The notes under the pieces were generated by a model. The model made no database searches. It was not told where the DNA came from and saw only the letters and a list, made by a program, of their open reading frames with translations. A stretch of 64,000 nt of DNA from Paraniabella hibiscisoli (GTDB taxonomy: Bacteria; Bacteroidota; Bacteroidia; Chitinophagales; Chitinophagaceae). Shown piece after piece: positions 19,796 through 30,464 of the stretch (positions are counted from its first letter, which is position 1; each line of letters opens with the position of its first letter). Location of the stretch: the NCBI RefSeq assembly GCF_022512515.1, contig NZ_JAKWBK010000003.1:124001-188000 (forward strand). The letters run 5' to 3'. The position numbers were made by a program, and so were the translations under genes.

Positions 19796-22178
19796 ATGAA
19801 AAAATCCTGCTTTCTCTACTGCTTTTAGCAACCACCTATTCGCTAATTTTTGCTCAAACTATTGAAAACAAACTTGCCACCTGGGTAAAAACGAATCCAT
19901 TAGAAAAATTATACCTGCACCTCGATCGCGAAAGCTACTTTGCCGGTCAAACTATTTGGCTGAAAGGCTACTTTATGGCGGGCCTGATACCGTCGGGGCA
20001 GAGCTCTTCTTTATACGTTGAGCTTGTTGACAAAGAGAACCATGTTGTATTGAGGAATATTTTTCCTGTTTATTATGGAACCACTATTGGCGGTCAAATA
20101 GATATCCCGGAAAACCTGGTGGCGGGCACTTACCAGATAAGAGCCTACTCCCCGGTAATGCTCAACCAGCCCGGGTTTATATTTCACAAAAGGGTTTCGA
20201 TTTGGGGTAAAGAAGACAAAAAGAAAAATGAGGATATACCGGGAGGTAAATCGCAAATTTCATTTTATCCTGAAGGAGGCAATATGGTGAAAGGCCTTTT
20301 AAATATTATTGCCTTTAAAGCAATCGACAAATATGGTATGCCCTTATCGGTTGAGGGCGAAATTAAAAGTGAAACAGGCGAGGTTGTCACCAACTTTAAA
20401 AGCCAGCACGATGGTATGGGCAGCTTTCCGATTATTCCTTTACCGGCCGGCAGTTATTTTGCCACAGTCAAAGGTTCTGACGAAAAATACCCGCTGCCAC
20501 AATCAACGGATAACGGCATAACATTTAGTGTTAGAAATACAGCAAAGGGAAAGCAATTCCGGATTCAATACAATGGCACCAGCGAGGCGCTCAAACCAGC
20601 TTACCTGGTAGGACAGATGGAAAACCAGGTGCTATTCAAGCATCCCATCGGCGGAGACAAGAAAGAAATCACCGGAGTCATTCCCACTGCCGATTTCTAC
20701 TCCGGTATTCTACAGTTAACCGTTTTTAATAAAGACGAAATGCCCCTGGCGGAACGTTTGACTTTTATTGATAACAAAGACTATGTTTTACCTGCAACAT
20801 TGAAAATTGACACACTGAATACTGAAGCGAGAAAAAGAAACAGGTTCTCCATTTCACTTACAGATACTATTATCGGCAATTTTTCGGTGTCAGTAACAGA
20901 TGCCGACAGCGAATTAGATCCGTTCCGGTCACAAACTATTCATTCGTGGTTCCTGCTCAATAGCGATCTGCGTGGTTATATACATAATCCGGCCTATTAT
21001 TTTAGTAATAGTTCCGACTCTACCCAGGCTGCGCTAGACCTGGTAATGATGACCAACGGCTGGACCCGCTTTAAATGGACGGATGTAGCACAAAATAAAT
21101 TACCACAACCCAGGTATAAAGACCAGGGATATATTACATTAAGTGGTCAGATCTTGCTCGAAGGAACTAAAAAGCCACTGGCTAACAGAGATGTTATTAT
21201 GATGCGCTCAGCGGTTGACACAACAACCGCAAAAAGAGGGCAAACCACGCTCCTGCAAACAGATTCGAGTGGACGTTTCAAACTGGACACTTTGTTTTTC
21301 ACCGACAAGAACAAAATACTTTTTCTGAAGTAAGGGGTAATAAAAGCAAGTTTATCCGTGTTAAACTGGATGCTGATTCCTTAAACAGGAAGTTTGCAAT
21401 CGAGCCCGTCCCCTTGCCCCTTGATAGCAGTGCCATCGTAAAAAACAATGCTATTGTAACCGCCTATGATGAATATATAAAGGCACAGGGATTAGTATTG
21501 GAAAATGTGGTGGTGAAAGTTCGGCAAAAATCAGAATCTGAAAAACTAGACGAGCAGTATGCCAGTGGCTTATTTGCAGGGGGTATTAACAACCGCACCA
21601 TCGACCTGAGAAATGAAGTTTTTGGAGGTGATATCTTTCAGTACCTACAGGGTCGCGTTCCCGGCCTTACGGTTACCGGTACTCCCGGCAATTATGTGCT
21701 TAACTATCGCGGTGGCGGCCTGAGTGGTGGAAATGTGGCGCTGTTTTTAGATGAAATGCCCACCGATGCGATGATGATCGAAGGTATACCCGTAGCAGAA
21801 CTAGCACTTATTAAATTGATGCCCAATACGGTAGCTACAGCGGGAGGAGGGACAGCATTGGCCATTTACAGAAAGAAAGGTGCAGACCTGACCGCATCTT
21901 TGGAATCGCCAACCGATATTATTAATTACAATGGCTATACCGTTATAAAAGAATTCTATAACCCCGATTATGATAAGCAGCCGGATAATAGTAAGGCAGA
22001 TAAAAGAATGACATTAAGCTGGAATCCAGCTATTTTCCTGGCAGAAGTAAATCCAGTTATCCCGGTTATATTCTACAACAACGATCAAACAAAACGTTTC
22101 AAGATAGTGGCCGAAGGCGTTACTAATGACGGGCGGATACTTATGATGGAGAAGATTATTGAGCCAGGTTCCAATTAA
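19796..22178 (+). CDS. Large exported protein with MG2-like and TonB-plug-like domains, copy 1 (frameshifted)
   Basis: About 794 residues. A signal peptide is restored by correcting an A-run shift near 19802 (MKKILLSLLLLATTYSLIFAQ). An alpha-2-macroglobulin MG2-like domain follows (SLYVELVDKENHVVLRN ... GGQIDIPENLVAGTYQIRAYSP), then further beta domains, and a C-terminal TonB-plug-like part (FQYLQGRVPGLTVTG, then ALFLDEMPTDAMMIEGIPVAELALIKL, ending ALAIYRKKG). No beta barrel follows, so it is not a receptor on its own. A second shift is near 21332. A paralogue starts 100 bases downstream. The role is unknown; surface or periplasmic location is inferred. Confidence 0.75.
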
Positions 22179-22278
22179 CGGCAGGAATTGATTTGTGCAA
22201 AGGCACTGTTAAATGCATCATGTGATGGTGAAGGGTTCAATCCACTTCGCCATTTTTTTTGTAACTTAACAATGCTCT

Positions 22279-24609
22279 ATGAACATTAATAGACAAATAT
22301 TATCCGTTTTCCTGATATGCTTATTTCATATTGCATCTGCACAGGAGAAAGTACTGGAAGCCTGGCATCAATCGAATCCGATTGAAAAGGTATACCTACA
22401 CCTGGATAGAAAAGATTATTTCGCGGGTCAGACCAGTTGGTTTAAAGGCTACTTTTTTCAGACTTCAAGCCGTCGACACGCAATTCAACGCTATTCGTAG
22501 AGCTGATTAACCGCTCTGGTGCTATTATCGGGCAGAAAGTGCTTCCGGTGTTTGGTGGCGTCACTTATGGTCAGATCGATATACCCGACACATTGCCCAC
22601 AGGAACCTACCGCATACGGGCCTATACGCCTTTGATGTTGAATCATGAAAGAGATTTTGTTTACAGTACACCCATCCGTGTTTATGGAAGAAGTAATAAG
22701 CCGTTAGTTGCAGCAAATAATTCTTCTACCCTCACATTCTTCCCCGAAGGTGGCAATTTGATAGTTGGCGTCGAAAATACCATAGCCTTCAAAGCAACTT
22801 CAGGCGAAGGCTTACCGGAAAATGTATCTGCCATTATCCAGGATAATACCGGGGCAAACCAGACACAGATCAGCAGCTTTCACGATGGAATGGGTGTTTT
22901 TAAACTCACCCCGGTTAATGGCAAAACCTACCAGGCAATATGGAACGGAAAATCGTTCCCCCTACCGGTGCCTTCGGACAAAGGCATAGCCCTGCATTTG
23001 CAGCATAGCAGAAGTGCCATCAGCTATTCTTATGCGCGCTCCGGCGACAACGGCTTTGCACCCTCTTATATAATCGGGCAAATGCAACACCAGGTAGTGT
23101 TTAAACAAGCCGTGGGGAGTCATTCATCTGGAAGTATTCCTACGGCGGCTTTTAACTCAGGTATTTTACAGGTCACTTTTTTCAACAAAGACGGTATGCC
23201 TTTGGCTGAACGCCTGGTCTTTGTTAACAACAAGGAATATGTCGTTAACGCAGTTCTTAATGCGCAACAGGTAGCTACCAAAGCTCGTGGCAAAAACCGG
23301 TATACAATCGATTTTAAAGAACCGGTAAATGGTAATTTCTCTATAGCGGTAACAGATGACAACTATAACGAGCCTGGTCCCCGTAAGGATAATATCGTTT
23401 CATCCCTGCTGCTAACCAGCGATATACCAGGCTACGTTCACAATCCTGCTTTTTATTTCGGCGATAATAAAGACGCTGACAAAGCATTGGACCTGGTGAT
23501 GCTCACCAACGGATGGCGACGCTTCAGCTGGAACAAAATTATTAGCAATACACCGCCCCGGCCAGGCTATACAGATCCTGGATATATTTCTCTATCCGGC
23601 CAGGTAAATGTACGTGGCTCTAAAAAGAATTTTGCTGAAAGGGATCTGCTGGTTTGGGTGGCTACCTCCGATTCGGGCCGTGCGTTGGAACTGGTAAAAA
23701 CAGATGCTGAGGGGCGATTTAAAATGGACTCTGTTGTATTTTTTGACAAGGCCAAAATACTTTTCAGTGATATAATGGGTAATAAAAGCCAATTCATTAC
23801 GGTGAAGCTGGATACCGATTCTCTTTACAAAACCTTCAACCTCCCTCCTTTATTAATGCCTCCGGCTGTTAATACGGGCACCTCGCTAATCAATAATATG
23901 CAGGGCGCCTATAGCTCATATGCAAGAGGTGGCGGTGTTTTACTGGATAATGTAAATATTGAAGGTAGAAGGCTGACATTGGATGAGCTGGAGAAAAATA
24001 TGTTAGCGGACTTTTTCCGGGAATATTAATGCGCGCACTATTAATTTAACTGGGCAGTTCATTCCACAGGTTAACATATTTGAATGGCTGATGGGGCGTG
24101 TGCCCAGCCTGGTAATACAACGAAATAACCAATTCTTCGACGATTACCAGCTTTATCTGCGTCAGCAACCGGTACAGCTTTTCCTCGATGAAATGCAGAT
24201 GCAGGACGCCAACTTCATCTCTACTATTCCGCCCAACCAGATCGCACTGATTAAGATTTATCCCCAATTTATCGGAGCACGGGGCAATGGAGCAGCCATT
24301 GCTATTTACACTAAACGGGGAGAGGATTTAAATGAAGACATGGAAGCCTCGGGTGACATTGTGGACTACGATGGCTACAGTATTATCAAGGAGTTCTATA
24401 GTCCGGATTATTCTACGCCTCCCGATGTTGATTACCGGGATAACCGGTTAACATTGAATTGGCAGCCTGAGGTGGTAGTATCCGCTGATAAGAATGCTTC
24501 TATCTCCATTCAATTTTACAATACGGATCGCACTAAGAAATTTAAAGTTATAGCAGAAGGTATTACGAAGGAAGGTAAGCTTTTACTGATAGAACAAACA
24601 CTTGAATAG
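22279..24609 (+). CDS. Large exported protein with MG2-like and TonB-plug-like domains, copy 2 (frameshifted)
   Basis: Paralogue of the preceding gene with the same order: signal peptide (MNINRQILSVFLICLFHIASAQ), a short helical segment containing NPIEKVYLHLDRKDYFAGQT (nearly the same in copy 1), MG2-like domain (TYGQIDIPDTLPTGTYRIRAYTP), and the plug-like C-terminus (FEWLMGRVPSLVIQ ... VQLFLDEMQMQDANFIS ... AAIAIYTKRGE). Shifts near 22470 and 24022 interrupt it. About 777 residues after joining. The tandem arrangement points to a local duplication followed by wide divergence. Confidence 0.75.
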
Positions 24610-24631
24610 CCCTTTTAAATATTTACTTTTG
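24603..24631 (+). promoter_or_regulatory. Bacteroidota-type promoter of nif3
   Basis: TTG at 24603, an 18-base gap and TACTTTTG at 24624-24631. The nif3 ATG is at 24639, only seven bases past the -7 box, so the transcript is expected to have a very short leader or none. The -33 element overlaps the end of the preceding gene. Confidence 0.55.
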
Positions 24632-24638
24632 TTGGCTT

Positions 24639-25731
24639 ATGACCATTAAACAGATCGTTTCTTATTTAGAATCAGTAGCCCATCCTTCCTTGCAGGAGAG
24701 TTATGACAATGCGGGTTTAATTACAGGGAATGCTGATTGGGAGTGCAGCGGCGCTATATGTTGTCTCGACGCAACTGAGGCAGTTGTGAACGAGGCGATC
24801 GAAAAAGGCTATAACCTGATAGTCGCGCATCATCCGGTTATTTTCAGCGGTTTAAAAAAATAACCGGGAAAACCTATGTGGAACGTACTATTATCCAAGC
24901 TATAAAAAATGATATCGCGATTTATGCTATTCATACTAACCTGGATAATGTACTTGCGGGCGTAAATGGTAAAATTGCCGAAAAACTGGGCCTGAATAAT
25001 CTTTCTGTCCTTGCTCCTAAGGGAGGGCCGCTCAGTAAGCTATTCTTTTATGTACCTGCTTCTCATGCCGGTAATACAATGAATGCCTTGTTTGAAGCGG
25101 GTGCCGGTCATATAGGCAATTACAGCGAATGTAGTTTCCGCGTTAATGGCATCGGCACATTCAAGCCCAACGAAGCGGCTAACCCCTTTATCGGAGAAAC
25201 AGGGAAAAGACAAGAGGATGAAGAATTCAAAGTTGAAATGCTTTTTCCCTCCTGGCTGGAAGGCAGCGTCATATCTACGCTGAAAGCTAATCACCCCTAC
25301 GAGGAAGTGGCTTATGAAATTATTCCTCTTAGCAATAAACACCAGGGCATCGGCGCTGGTATTGCCGGCGAATGGGAAATACCCCTGACAGAGGCAGAGT
25401 TTCTGCAGAAACTGAAGCAGGTTTTTAATATTCCTGTCATTAAACATACGAAATTTACGGGTAAACCTGTTAAAAGGATAAGTATTTGCGGGGTACAGGG
25501 ATTTTTCTTTTAAAAAACGCAATCAACTATGGATCAGATGCTTACATAACTTCCGACATTAAATATCACGAGTTTTTCGATGCAGATGGCCAGTTATTGC
25601 TGGCCGACATAGGGCATTACGAAAGCGAGCAATTTACAACTGATTTACTGGCGAATCTTTTAGAGCAAAAATTCCCTAACTTTGCCGTCCTTAAAACAGG
25701 AGTAAATACAAATCCTGTACAATACTTTTAA
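24639..25731 (+). CDS. Nif3-like dinuclear metal-center protein (frameshifted)
   Basis: NIF3/YbgI family, a hexameric protein binding two metal ions, of unclear cellular role. Seen are YDNAGLITGN, IVAHHPVIF with metal-binding His residues, AIHTNLDNV, and near the end DIKYHEFFDADGQLLLADIGHYESE, which holds the last metal ligands. The long insertion between halves (CutA-like domain around residues 120-240) is usual in Bacteroidota and Firmicutes members of about 365 residues. Shifts near 24860 and 25505 (A and T runs) interrupt it. The C4 zinc-ribbon gene follows, a common pairing. Confidence 0.88.
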
Positions 25732-25777
25732 AGTCTTAACAGGGTTGAGATTTTAGAAGAATTAATATTTTAAACAT

Positions 25778-26533
25778 ATGGCACAATTAAAAGAATTTTC
25801 CATTGAAGAAAAATTAGGTTCATTGATCAACTTGCAGAAAATAGACAGCAAGTTGGATGAAATTAAAATTTTAAAAGGCGAGCTACCTATGGAAGTAGCT
25901 GACCTGGAAGACGAGCTTCAGGGATTGCGTGCAAGACAAACAAGAATAGAAGAAGAAATTAATGGTGTAACTGAATTTATTGAAGAGCGTAAGAATACCA
26001 TTAAAGAAAGTGAAGGGCTGTTAAAAAAATACGAGAAAGATAGCGAGAACGTAAAAAATAACCGTGAGTTTGAAGCTATCAATAAAGAAACTGAAATGCA
26101 GCAGCTTGAAATTAAGCTGGCTGAAAAGCATATCAAGGATGCGAACGAAGAAATTTCGGATAAAGTAGTTTTGTTAGACAAAGCTAAAAAGAACATCGCT
26201 ACTAAAGAAAGTTCTTTGGAATTGAAGAAATCGGAGCTGGAAAAAATCATTTCTGCTAACGAGAAGGAGGAGAAAGAATTTGTGAAATTATCAGATGAGG
26301 CCAAAAAAGAGGTTGAACCACGCCTGTTAACCAGCTACGAGAAAATCCGCGGCAATTTCCGTAATGGATTAGCTGTTGTACCTGTAGTAAGAGATGCTTG
26401 CGGTGGATGCTTCTACTCTATTCCTCCTCAAAAACAAAGTGAAATTAAGCAGCATAAGAAAATTATTGCTTGTGAAAACTGCGGACGTATTTTGGTAGAT
26501 GAAGAGTTACACAACAATATCGAAGTAAACTAG
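25778..26533 (+). CDS. Coiled-coil protein with C-terminal C4 zinc ribbon
   Basis: Intact 251-residue protein. Residues 15-190 are a long charged coiled coil; the end carries four Cys in two pairs (DACGGCFYSIPP and IACENCGRILVDEE), a C4 zinc ribbon. Such proteins sit next to nif3 in many Bacteroidota and other bacteria. Members of the related family have been linked to nucleic-acid or ribosome binding; nothing here decides the function. It is probably co-transcribed with nif3 and is followed by a strong terminator. Confidence 0.88.
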   Translation: MAQLKEFSIEEKLGSLINLQKIDSKLDEIKILKGELPMEVADLEDELQGLRARQTRIEEEINGVTEFIEERKNTIKESEGLLKKYEKDSENVKNNREFEAINKETEMQQLEIKLAEKHIKDANEEISDKVVLLDKAKKNIATKESSLELKKSELEKIISANEKEEKEFVKLSDEAKKEVEPRLLTSYEKIRGNFRNGLAVVPVVRDACGGCFYSIPPQKQSEIKQHKKIIACENCGRILVDEELHNNIEVN

Positions 26534-26554
26534 AATATTTTTTCTTTTTTATTT

Positions 26555-26586
26555 CTCCAATCCCAAAAGGATTGGAGTTTTTTTTG
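26555..26586 (+). terminator. Intrinsic terminator after the zinc-ribbon gene
   Basis: CTCCAATCC and GGATTGGAG form a nine-pair stem with a CAAAA loop, followed by eight T. It lies about 20 bases after the stop. Confidence 0.88.
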
Positions 26587-26760
26587 CCATTTCTATCCGG
26601 TCAAGCATCATAAAACTAAAAATGATAATAGTCTGCCTGCTCAGCAGAACACACTACTTTGAATTAAACAGGGTCACAGGCGAGTTGTTAACAAAACAGG
26701 TACTTAACCGATAGCACTTATCTTTAGGATTAAAAACAATGTCGCTAAATATCCTGTAAC

Positions 26761-27546
26761 ATGTACTTCAAATTTGTAAAAACAAAAAACGAAGTGTTGA
26801 GTCAATATCTGGATGGTTTTTATATTATCGAAAAAAACGACCCCGGTAAAGATCTTAAATATGTTGTATTTTCCTCTAATAGGGTAATCATATCCCTGTT
26901 CAGACATGCAATAGTCGACGTAGTAAATAATAGTGTCACCATTTTTGAAAGTAATGCAACACCATTTTTATCTATACATGTAATGGCTGTTCGTGAACCT
27001 TTATATGTACAATACAAAGGCAAAATAACAGAGCTCGCTCTTTGCTTCCGCCCATTGGGCCTGAATTATTTTTTAAATGGAACGCTGAAACAATATTACC
27101 GGGAAACAGCTGCTCCGTTTGAGCCTTTCGCCGATTTTAAAGAAGTCATGGACCTCATATTGCGTGAGCCGGATGAAACCGTCATCCTGGAACAGATCGA
27201 AGATTATTGGCTATCAAGGTTACAACAAAAGAGCTTTTCTTTACTGGAAAACGCAATCAATAGCCTGAAGTCTGAAGAAGAGATCAGCATACAACAAATA
27301 GCTGACGAAGCAGGAATAAGCAGGCAGCACCTGTTTCGCCTGTTTGAAACCCATCTTTGTAAAACCCCTTCCAATTTCAGAAAAGTTCACCGGTTCCGAA
27401 AAACGCTGGCCAATCGTATTGATTCAATGAAGAGGGGTGAAAACCTGACTTCACTTACCTATGAAAGCCTGTTTTACGACCAGTCGCATCTCATCAGAGA
27501 CTTTAAGAGTTTTACAGGCATGTCCCCAAAAAATTCTTTGAGCTAA
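26761..27546 (+). CDS. AraC-family transcriptional regulator
   Basis: Intact 261-residue protein. The N-terminal 170 residues resemble the DUF6597-like effector region of AraC proteins (FYIIEKNDPG, then GLNYFLNGTLKQYY); the C-terminus has the two helix-turn-helix units (ISIQQIADEAGISRQHLFRLFETHLCKTPSNF and LTSLTYESLFYDQSHLIRDFKSFTGMSPKNS). It stands alone after a terminator, with TraB/GumN next on the same strand. Its target is unknown. The 225 bases before it contain no other gene or clear signal. Confidence 0.85.
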   Translation: MYFKFVKTKNEVLSQYLDGFYIIEKNDPGKDLKYVVFSSNRVIISLFRHAIVDVVNNSVTIFESNATPFLSIHVMAVREPLYVQYKGKITELALCFRPLGLNYFLNGTLKQYYRETAAPFEPFADFKEVMDLILREPDETVILEQIEDYWLSRLQQKSFSLLENAINSLKSEEEISIQQIADEAGISRQHLFRLFETHLCKTPSNFRKVHRFRKTLANRIDSMKRGENLTSLTYESLFYDQSHLIRDFKSFTGMSPKNSLS

Positions 27547-27629
27547 ACCGGGCTTTCGACAACGGGCTGATCAATTGGGTATTTCCGGACTAGGTTACAT
27601 TTTTACAATTTCCCGAATTTCTTCACGAA

Positions 27630-27637
27630 TACATTTG
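27630..27637 (+). promoter_or_regulatory. Possible -7 box of the TraB/GumN gene
   Basis: TACATTTG, a perfect -7 consensus, lies 32 bases before the chosen start at 27670. No good -33 element is found at the right distance. Confidence 0.35.
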
Positions 27638-27669
27638 CACTTCACCTATTGTTTACTGAAAATAGTTGT

Positions 27670-28563
27670 ATGAGTGCATTAAAGTTACTAATCACTTTCT
27701 TCTTAGTTGCAGGATCGTTCGTCGCAAACGCGCAGCAAACTTATTTGTGGAAGGTAAGTTCGCCGCACACTACCAGGATATCTTATCTATTCGGAACCTA
27801 TCATAAAGTAGGCGAATCATTCTTCGACAGTTATCCGGTGCTTCGCGAAGCGCTGCAATCATCAACGGATGTAGTAACAGAAGTCGAACTTAACAGACAA
27901 AAATTATCGCTATTATACCAGGACAAACCAGCAACAACGGACAGCCTTCGTCAAACACTAGCCCCTAAAGATTATCAGCAGGTATTGCGTATACTGGGAG
28001 ATTCGTCAGACAAAGTAAAACAGCTAGATCCTGAATCGATCGTTTCCAGGCTTCAAAACCGCTTCGAGTCATTGAATTGCAGTGCGCTTAAGGGTACCGA
28101 TCAGTATTTACTCGATGAATATATACAGGTGTTGGCAGAAAAATTAAACAAAGAAAACCATTACCTGGAAACGGTCAATATGCAACTGACCTACTTAGAT
28201 GATACACAGAAAAAGATGACCTGGAGCCAGGCCAGATTCTACATCAAACTAATCCTGAAGCAATACAGCCGCTACAAGAAATCTGGCAAGCTTACTTGCA
28301 ACCTTGCTGATAACTATACACAGTTCCGGCTAAAATACCAGTTAGACCAGTCCTGCAAAAAACTCCATGCAGAAAAGAAAAAACTGGTAGCAGAACGTAA
28401 TGAAAAATGGATGCAGCTTTTGCCAGTTTTGATTGAAAAAAACAGCACATTTATTTCAGTTGGGTTAGAACATCTCCATTTTGAATGCGGCTTAATTATG
28501 CAACTCAGAAAACTGGGATACACAGTAGAACCGATCCCTATGCTTACTGCCGACGCCCCGTAA
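27670..28563 (+). CDS. TraB/GumN family protein, exported
   Basis: About 297 residues. The start at 27670 is chosen over the upstream ATG because it opens a clean signal peptide (MSALKLLITFFLVAGSFVANAQ). The family hallmarks are SYLFGTYHKVGESFFD with the first GTxH-type motif and STFISVGLEHLHFECGLIMQLRKLGY with the second conserved GxxH segment. GumN/TraB proteins are predicted metal-dependent hydrolases similar to Tiki proteases; the activity in this organism is unknown. It is convergent with a small lipoprotein gene. Confidence 0.83.
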   Translation: MSALKLLITFFLVAGSFVANAQQTYLWKVSSPHTTRISYLFGTYHKVGESFFDSYPVLREALQSSTDVVTEVELNRQKLSLLYQDKPATTDSLRQTLAPKDYQQVLRILGDSSDKVKQLDPESIVSRLQNRFESLNCSALKGTDQYLLDEYIQVLAEKLNKENHYLETVNMQLTYLDDTQKKMTWSQARFYIKLILKQYSRYKKSGKLTCNLADNYTQFRLKYQLDQSCKKLHAEKKKLVAERNEKWMQLLPVLIEKNSTFISVGLEHLHFECGLIMQLRKLGYTVEPIPMLTADAP

Positions 28564-28566
28564 AGC

Positions 28567-28595
28567 AGAAAAAAATTGCCTGTCAGAGACAGGCA
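28567..28595 (-). terminator. Intrinsic terminator of the small lipoprotein gene
   Basis: TGCCTGTC and GACAGGCA form an eight-pair stem with a three-base loop; the adjoining A-run on the plus strand becomes a T-run when read on the minus strand, 29 bases past the stop. Confidence 0.65.
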
Positions 28596-28623
28596 TTTCA
28601 ATACGGTATTCACTCAGATATTG

Positions 28624-28971
28624 TTATTTCTTCAATTCATCCTGCGCAGCATCTACGCCGGCTTTGGCTGCGTCTTTAATTTTCTGAGCTCCTTCTTTCA
28701 GCTTCTCTACTCCTTCATTTGCTTTTTGCTTGGCAACATCGCCCAATGCTTTGGTTCGTTCTTTTATTTTATGAGTAGCACTGTCGATATCTGCTTTTAG
28801 TGAGTCTCCAATGGAAGACAAAGCTGTATCGATCTCTTTCGAGCTGTCAGCTATTGTTTCATCAACCAGATTAACAGAATCTTCTTCCGCTTCTTTTGAA
28901 GTAGCAACTGTGTCGCAGGATGCAAAAAACAAAACACCTGTGACCAAAAATGTAAAGGATAGTTTTTTCAT
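28624..28971 (-). CDS. Small Lys/Ala-rich helical lipoprotein
   Basis: A 115-residue protein with lipoprotein signal MKKLSFTFLVTGVLFFASC and an acidic linker, then an amphipathic repeat-like helix rich in Ala, Lys and Asp (DAAKAGVDAAQDELKK). The 11-residue-like periodicity (KQKANEGVEKLKEGAQKIKDAAK) resembles apolipoprotein or LEA-type helices. It is probably a membrane-attached stress or envelope protein; no defined family. It has its own terminator. Confidence 0.62.
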   Translation of the reverse strand: MKKLSFTFLVTGVLFFASCDTVATSKEAEEDSVNLVDETIADSSKEIDTALSSIGDSLKADIDSATHKIKERTKALGDVAKQKANEGVEKLKEGAQKIKDAAKAGVDAAQDELKK

Positions 28972-29025
28972 TTTTCTTTTTTTTAATAAATCCGAAAAAA
29001 AACAAATAGTAACCTTAATAAATTG

Positions 29026-30336
29026 CTAATTATTTTTTCTGAAAAACAACCTCACAGGTACACCGCTAAATTCAAAATTCTTGCGCAATTGATTTTCCAG
29101 GTAATTGCGATAAGGTGTCTTAATATCATCCGGGAAATTACAGAAGAAAGCAAAAGATGGTACCACAGTGGGTAGCTGTGTTACAAACTTTATTTTGATA
29201 GAATGCCCCCGCACCACCGGAGCGTGATGGGCTTGTACTGCTTTCAGCATTACATCATTCAATTTGGAAGTAGGTACTTTACGGCTGCGATTTCCGTATA
29301 CTTCAAGGGCCGTTTCCATGGCTTTAAAAATACGGGTCTTCTCCAATACGGAAATAAAAAGCACAGGCACATCACTAAACGGAGCCAGTCGCTTTTTCAG
29401 CTCAATCTCGTAATCTCTGGCAGTATTCGTTTCTTTGGCCACCAGATCCCATTTATTAACCAGCAGCAAAATCCCTTTTCCCTTTTTAGCTGCAAGGCTG
29501 AAAATATTCAGATCCTGGGCTGTCATCCCCTTCTCAGCATCAATAAGCAACAAACAAACATCTGCTTCATCTACGGCTTTTATCGCCCGTATCACCGAGT
29601 AAAACTCCAGGTCTTCATGCACTCTGGCTTTACGACGAATACCAGCAGTATCAATCAATATAAACTCTTTCTGAAAAAGATTATAATGCGTGTGAATCGT
29701 ATCCCGGGTAGTACCAGCGATATCACTAACAATAGTCCGTTCCTGTCCAACAAGTGCATTTAGCAGGGAAGACTTACCTACATTCGGTTGACCGATAATA
29801 GCAAATTTTGGTAGCTCACCACCATCCTCATCTTTCTTTTCTTCCGGAATCAACGCCGCTACTGCGTCCAGTAATTCTCCGGTACCACTACCACTTGCAG
29901 ATGCAATAAAATATACCTCTTCAAATCCCATGCTGTAAAACTCAGTAGCATCCAGCATGCGATCATTGTTATCTACTTTGTTTACCGTTAAGAAAACGGG
30001 CTTGATGCTTCTACGCAATACATTTGCCATTTCTTCATCAAGGTGTGTAATGCCGGTTCCTGCATCTACCATAAATAAAATAGCGTCCGCTTCTTCTACC
30101 GCAATCAGCACTTGCTTGGCTATCTCTTTCTCAAATACATCTTCACTGCCGTGCACAAATCCACCCGTATCGATCACGTTGAAATTTTTGCCAATCCATT
30201 CACTAATGCCGTACTGCCTGTCACGTGTAACACCACTAACGTCATCCACAATTGCTTTCCTTTGCTCCAGCAAACGATTAAACAATGTACTCTTGCCCAC
30301 ATTCGGTCGGCCAACTATGGCTAATGTAAAACCCAT
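29026..30336 (-). CDS. der: Ribosome biogenesis GTPase Der
   Basis: Double GTPase (EngA) needed for 50S subunit maturation. Two G domains are in tandem: GRPNVGKST at residue 8 with DTGG and NKVD, and GQPNVGKSS near 180 with DTAGIRRKA and NKWD; a KH-like C-terminal domain ends the protein (KNFEFSGVPVRLFFRKNN). It is 436 residues, intact and of normal size. It lies near era with an unusual repeat-bearing interval between them. Confidence 0.97.
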   Translation of the reverse strand: MGFTLAIVGRPNVGKSTLFNRLLEQRKAIVDDVSGVTRDRQYGISEWIGKNFNVIDTGGFVHGSEDVFEKEIAKQVLIAVEEADAILFMVDAGTGITHLDEEMANVLRRSIKPVFLTVNKVDNNDRMLDATEFYSMGFEEVYFIASASGSGTGELLDAVAALIPEEKKDEDGGELPKFAIIGQPNVGKSSLLNALVGQERTIVSDIAGTTRDTIHTHYNLFQKEFILIDTAGIRRKARVHEDLEFYSVIRAIKAVDEADVCLLLIDAEKGMTAQDLNIFSLAAKKGKGILLLVNKWDLVAKETNTARDYEIELKKRLAPFSDVPVLFISVLEKTRIFKAMETALEVYGNRSRKVPTSKLNDVMLKAVQAHHAPVVRGHSIKIKFVTQLPTVVPSFAFFCNFPDDIKTPYRNYLENQLRKNFEFSGVPVRLFFRKNN

Positions 30337-30350
30337 TTTATTTTTGTTTT

Positions 30351-30450
30351 ATTAATATTTCGCCGCTATGCAGCTATTAATATTTCGCCGCCCTGCGGCT
30401 ATTGATATTTCGCTGTTACGCGGCAATTAATATATCGCTGCTACGCAGCT
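30351..30450. repeat. Four 25-bp tandem repeats with an embedded hairpin
   Basis: Exactly four units of 25 bases, consensus ATTAATATTTCGCYGCTAYGCRGCT. Each holds a GC-rich mini-hairpin (GCCGC/GCGGC, GCTGC/GCAGC) around a three-base loop, and the units differ mainly by changes that keep or weaken pairing (wobbles). They lie between der and the era 3' side. Confidence 0.85.
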
Positions 30451-30464
30451 TTCCTTTTATTTTA

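Noticed and set aside
22190..22260. Possible terminator or small RNA between the two MG2-plug genes
   Set aside because: Only weak complementarity (GCATCATGTGATG-type) and a T-run were seen, not enough for a feature.
29203..29763. 186-residue plus-strand frame inside der
   Set aside because: It is antisense to a fully conserved gene and has no recognisable motif.
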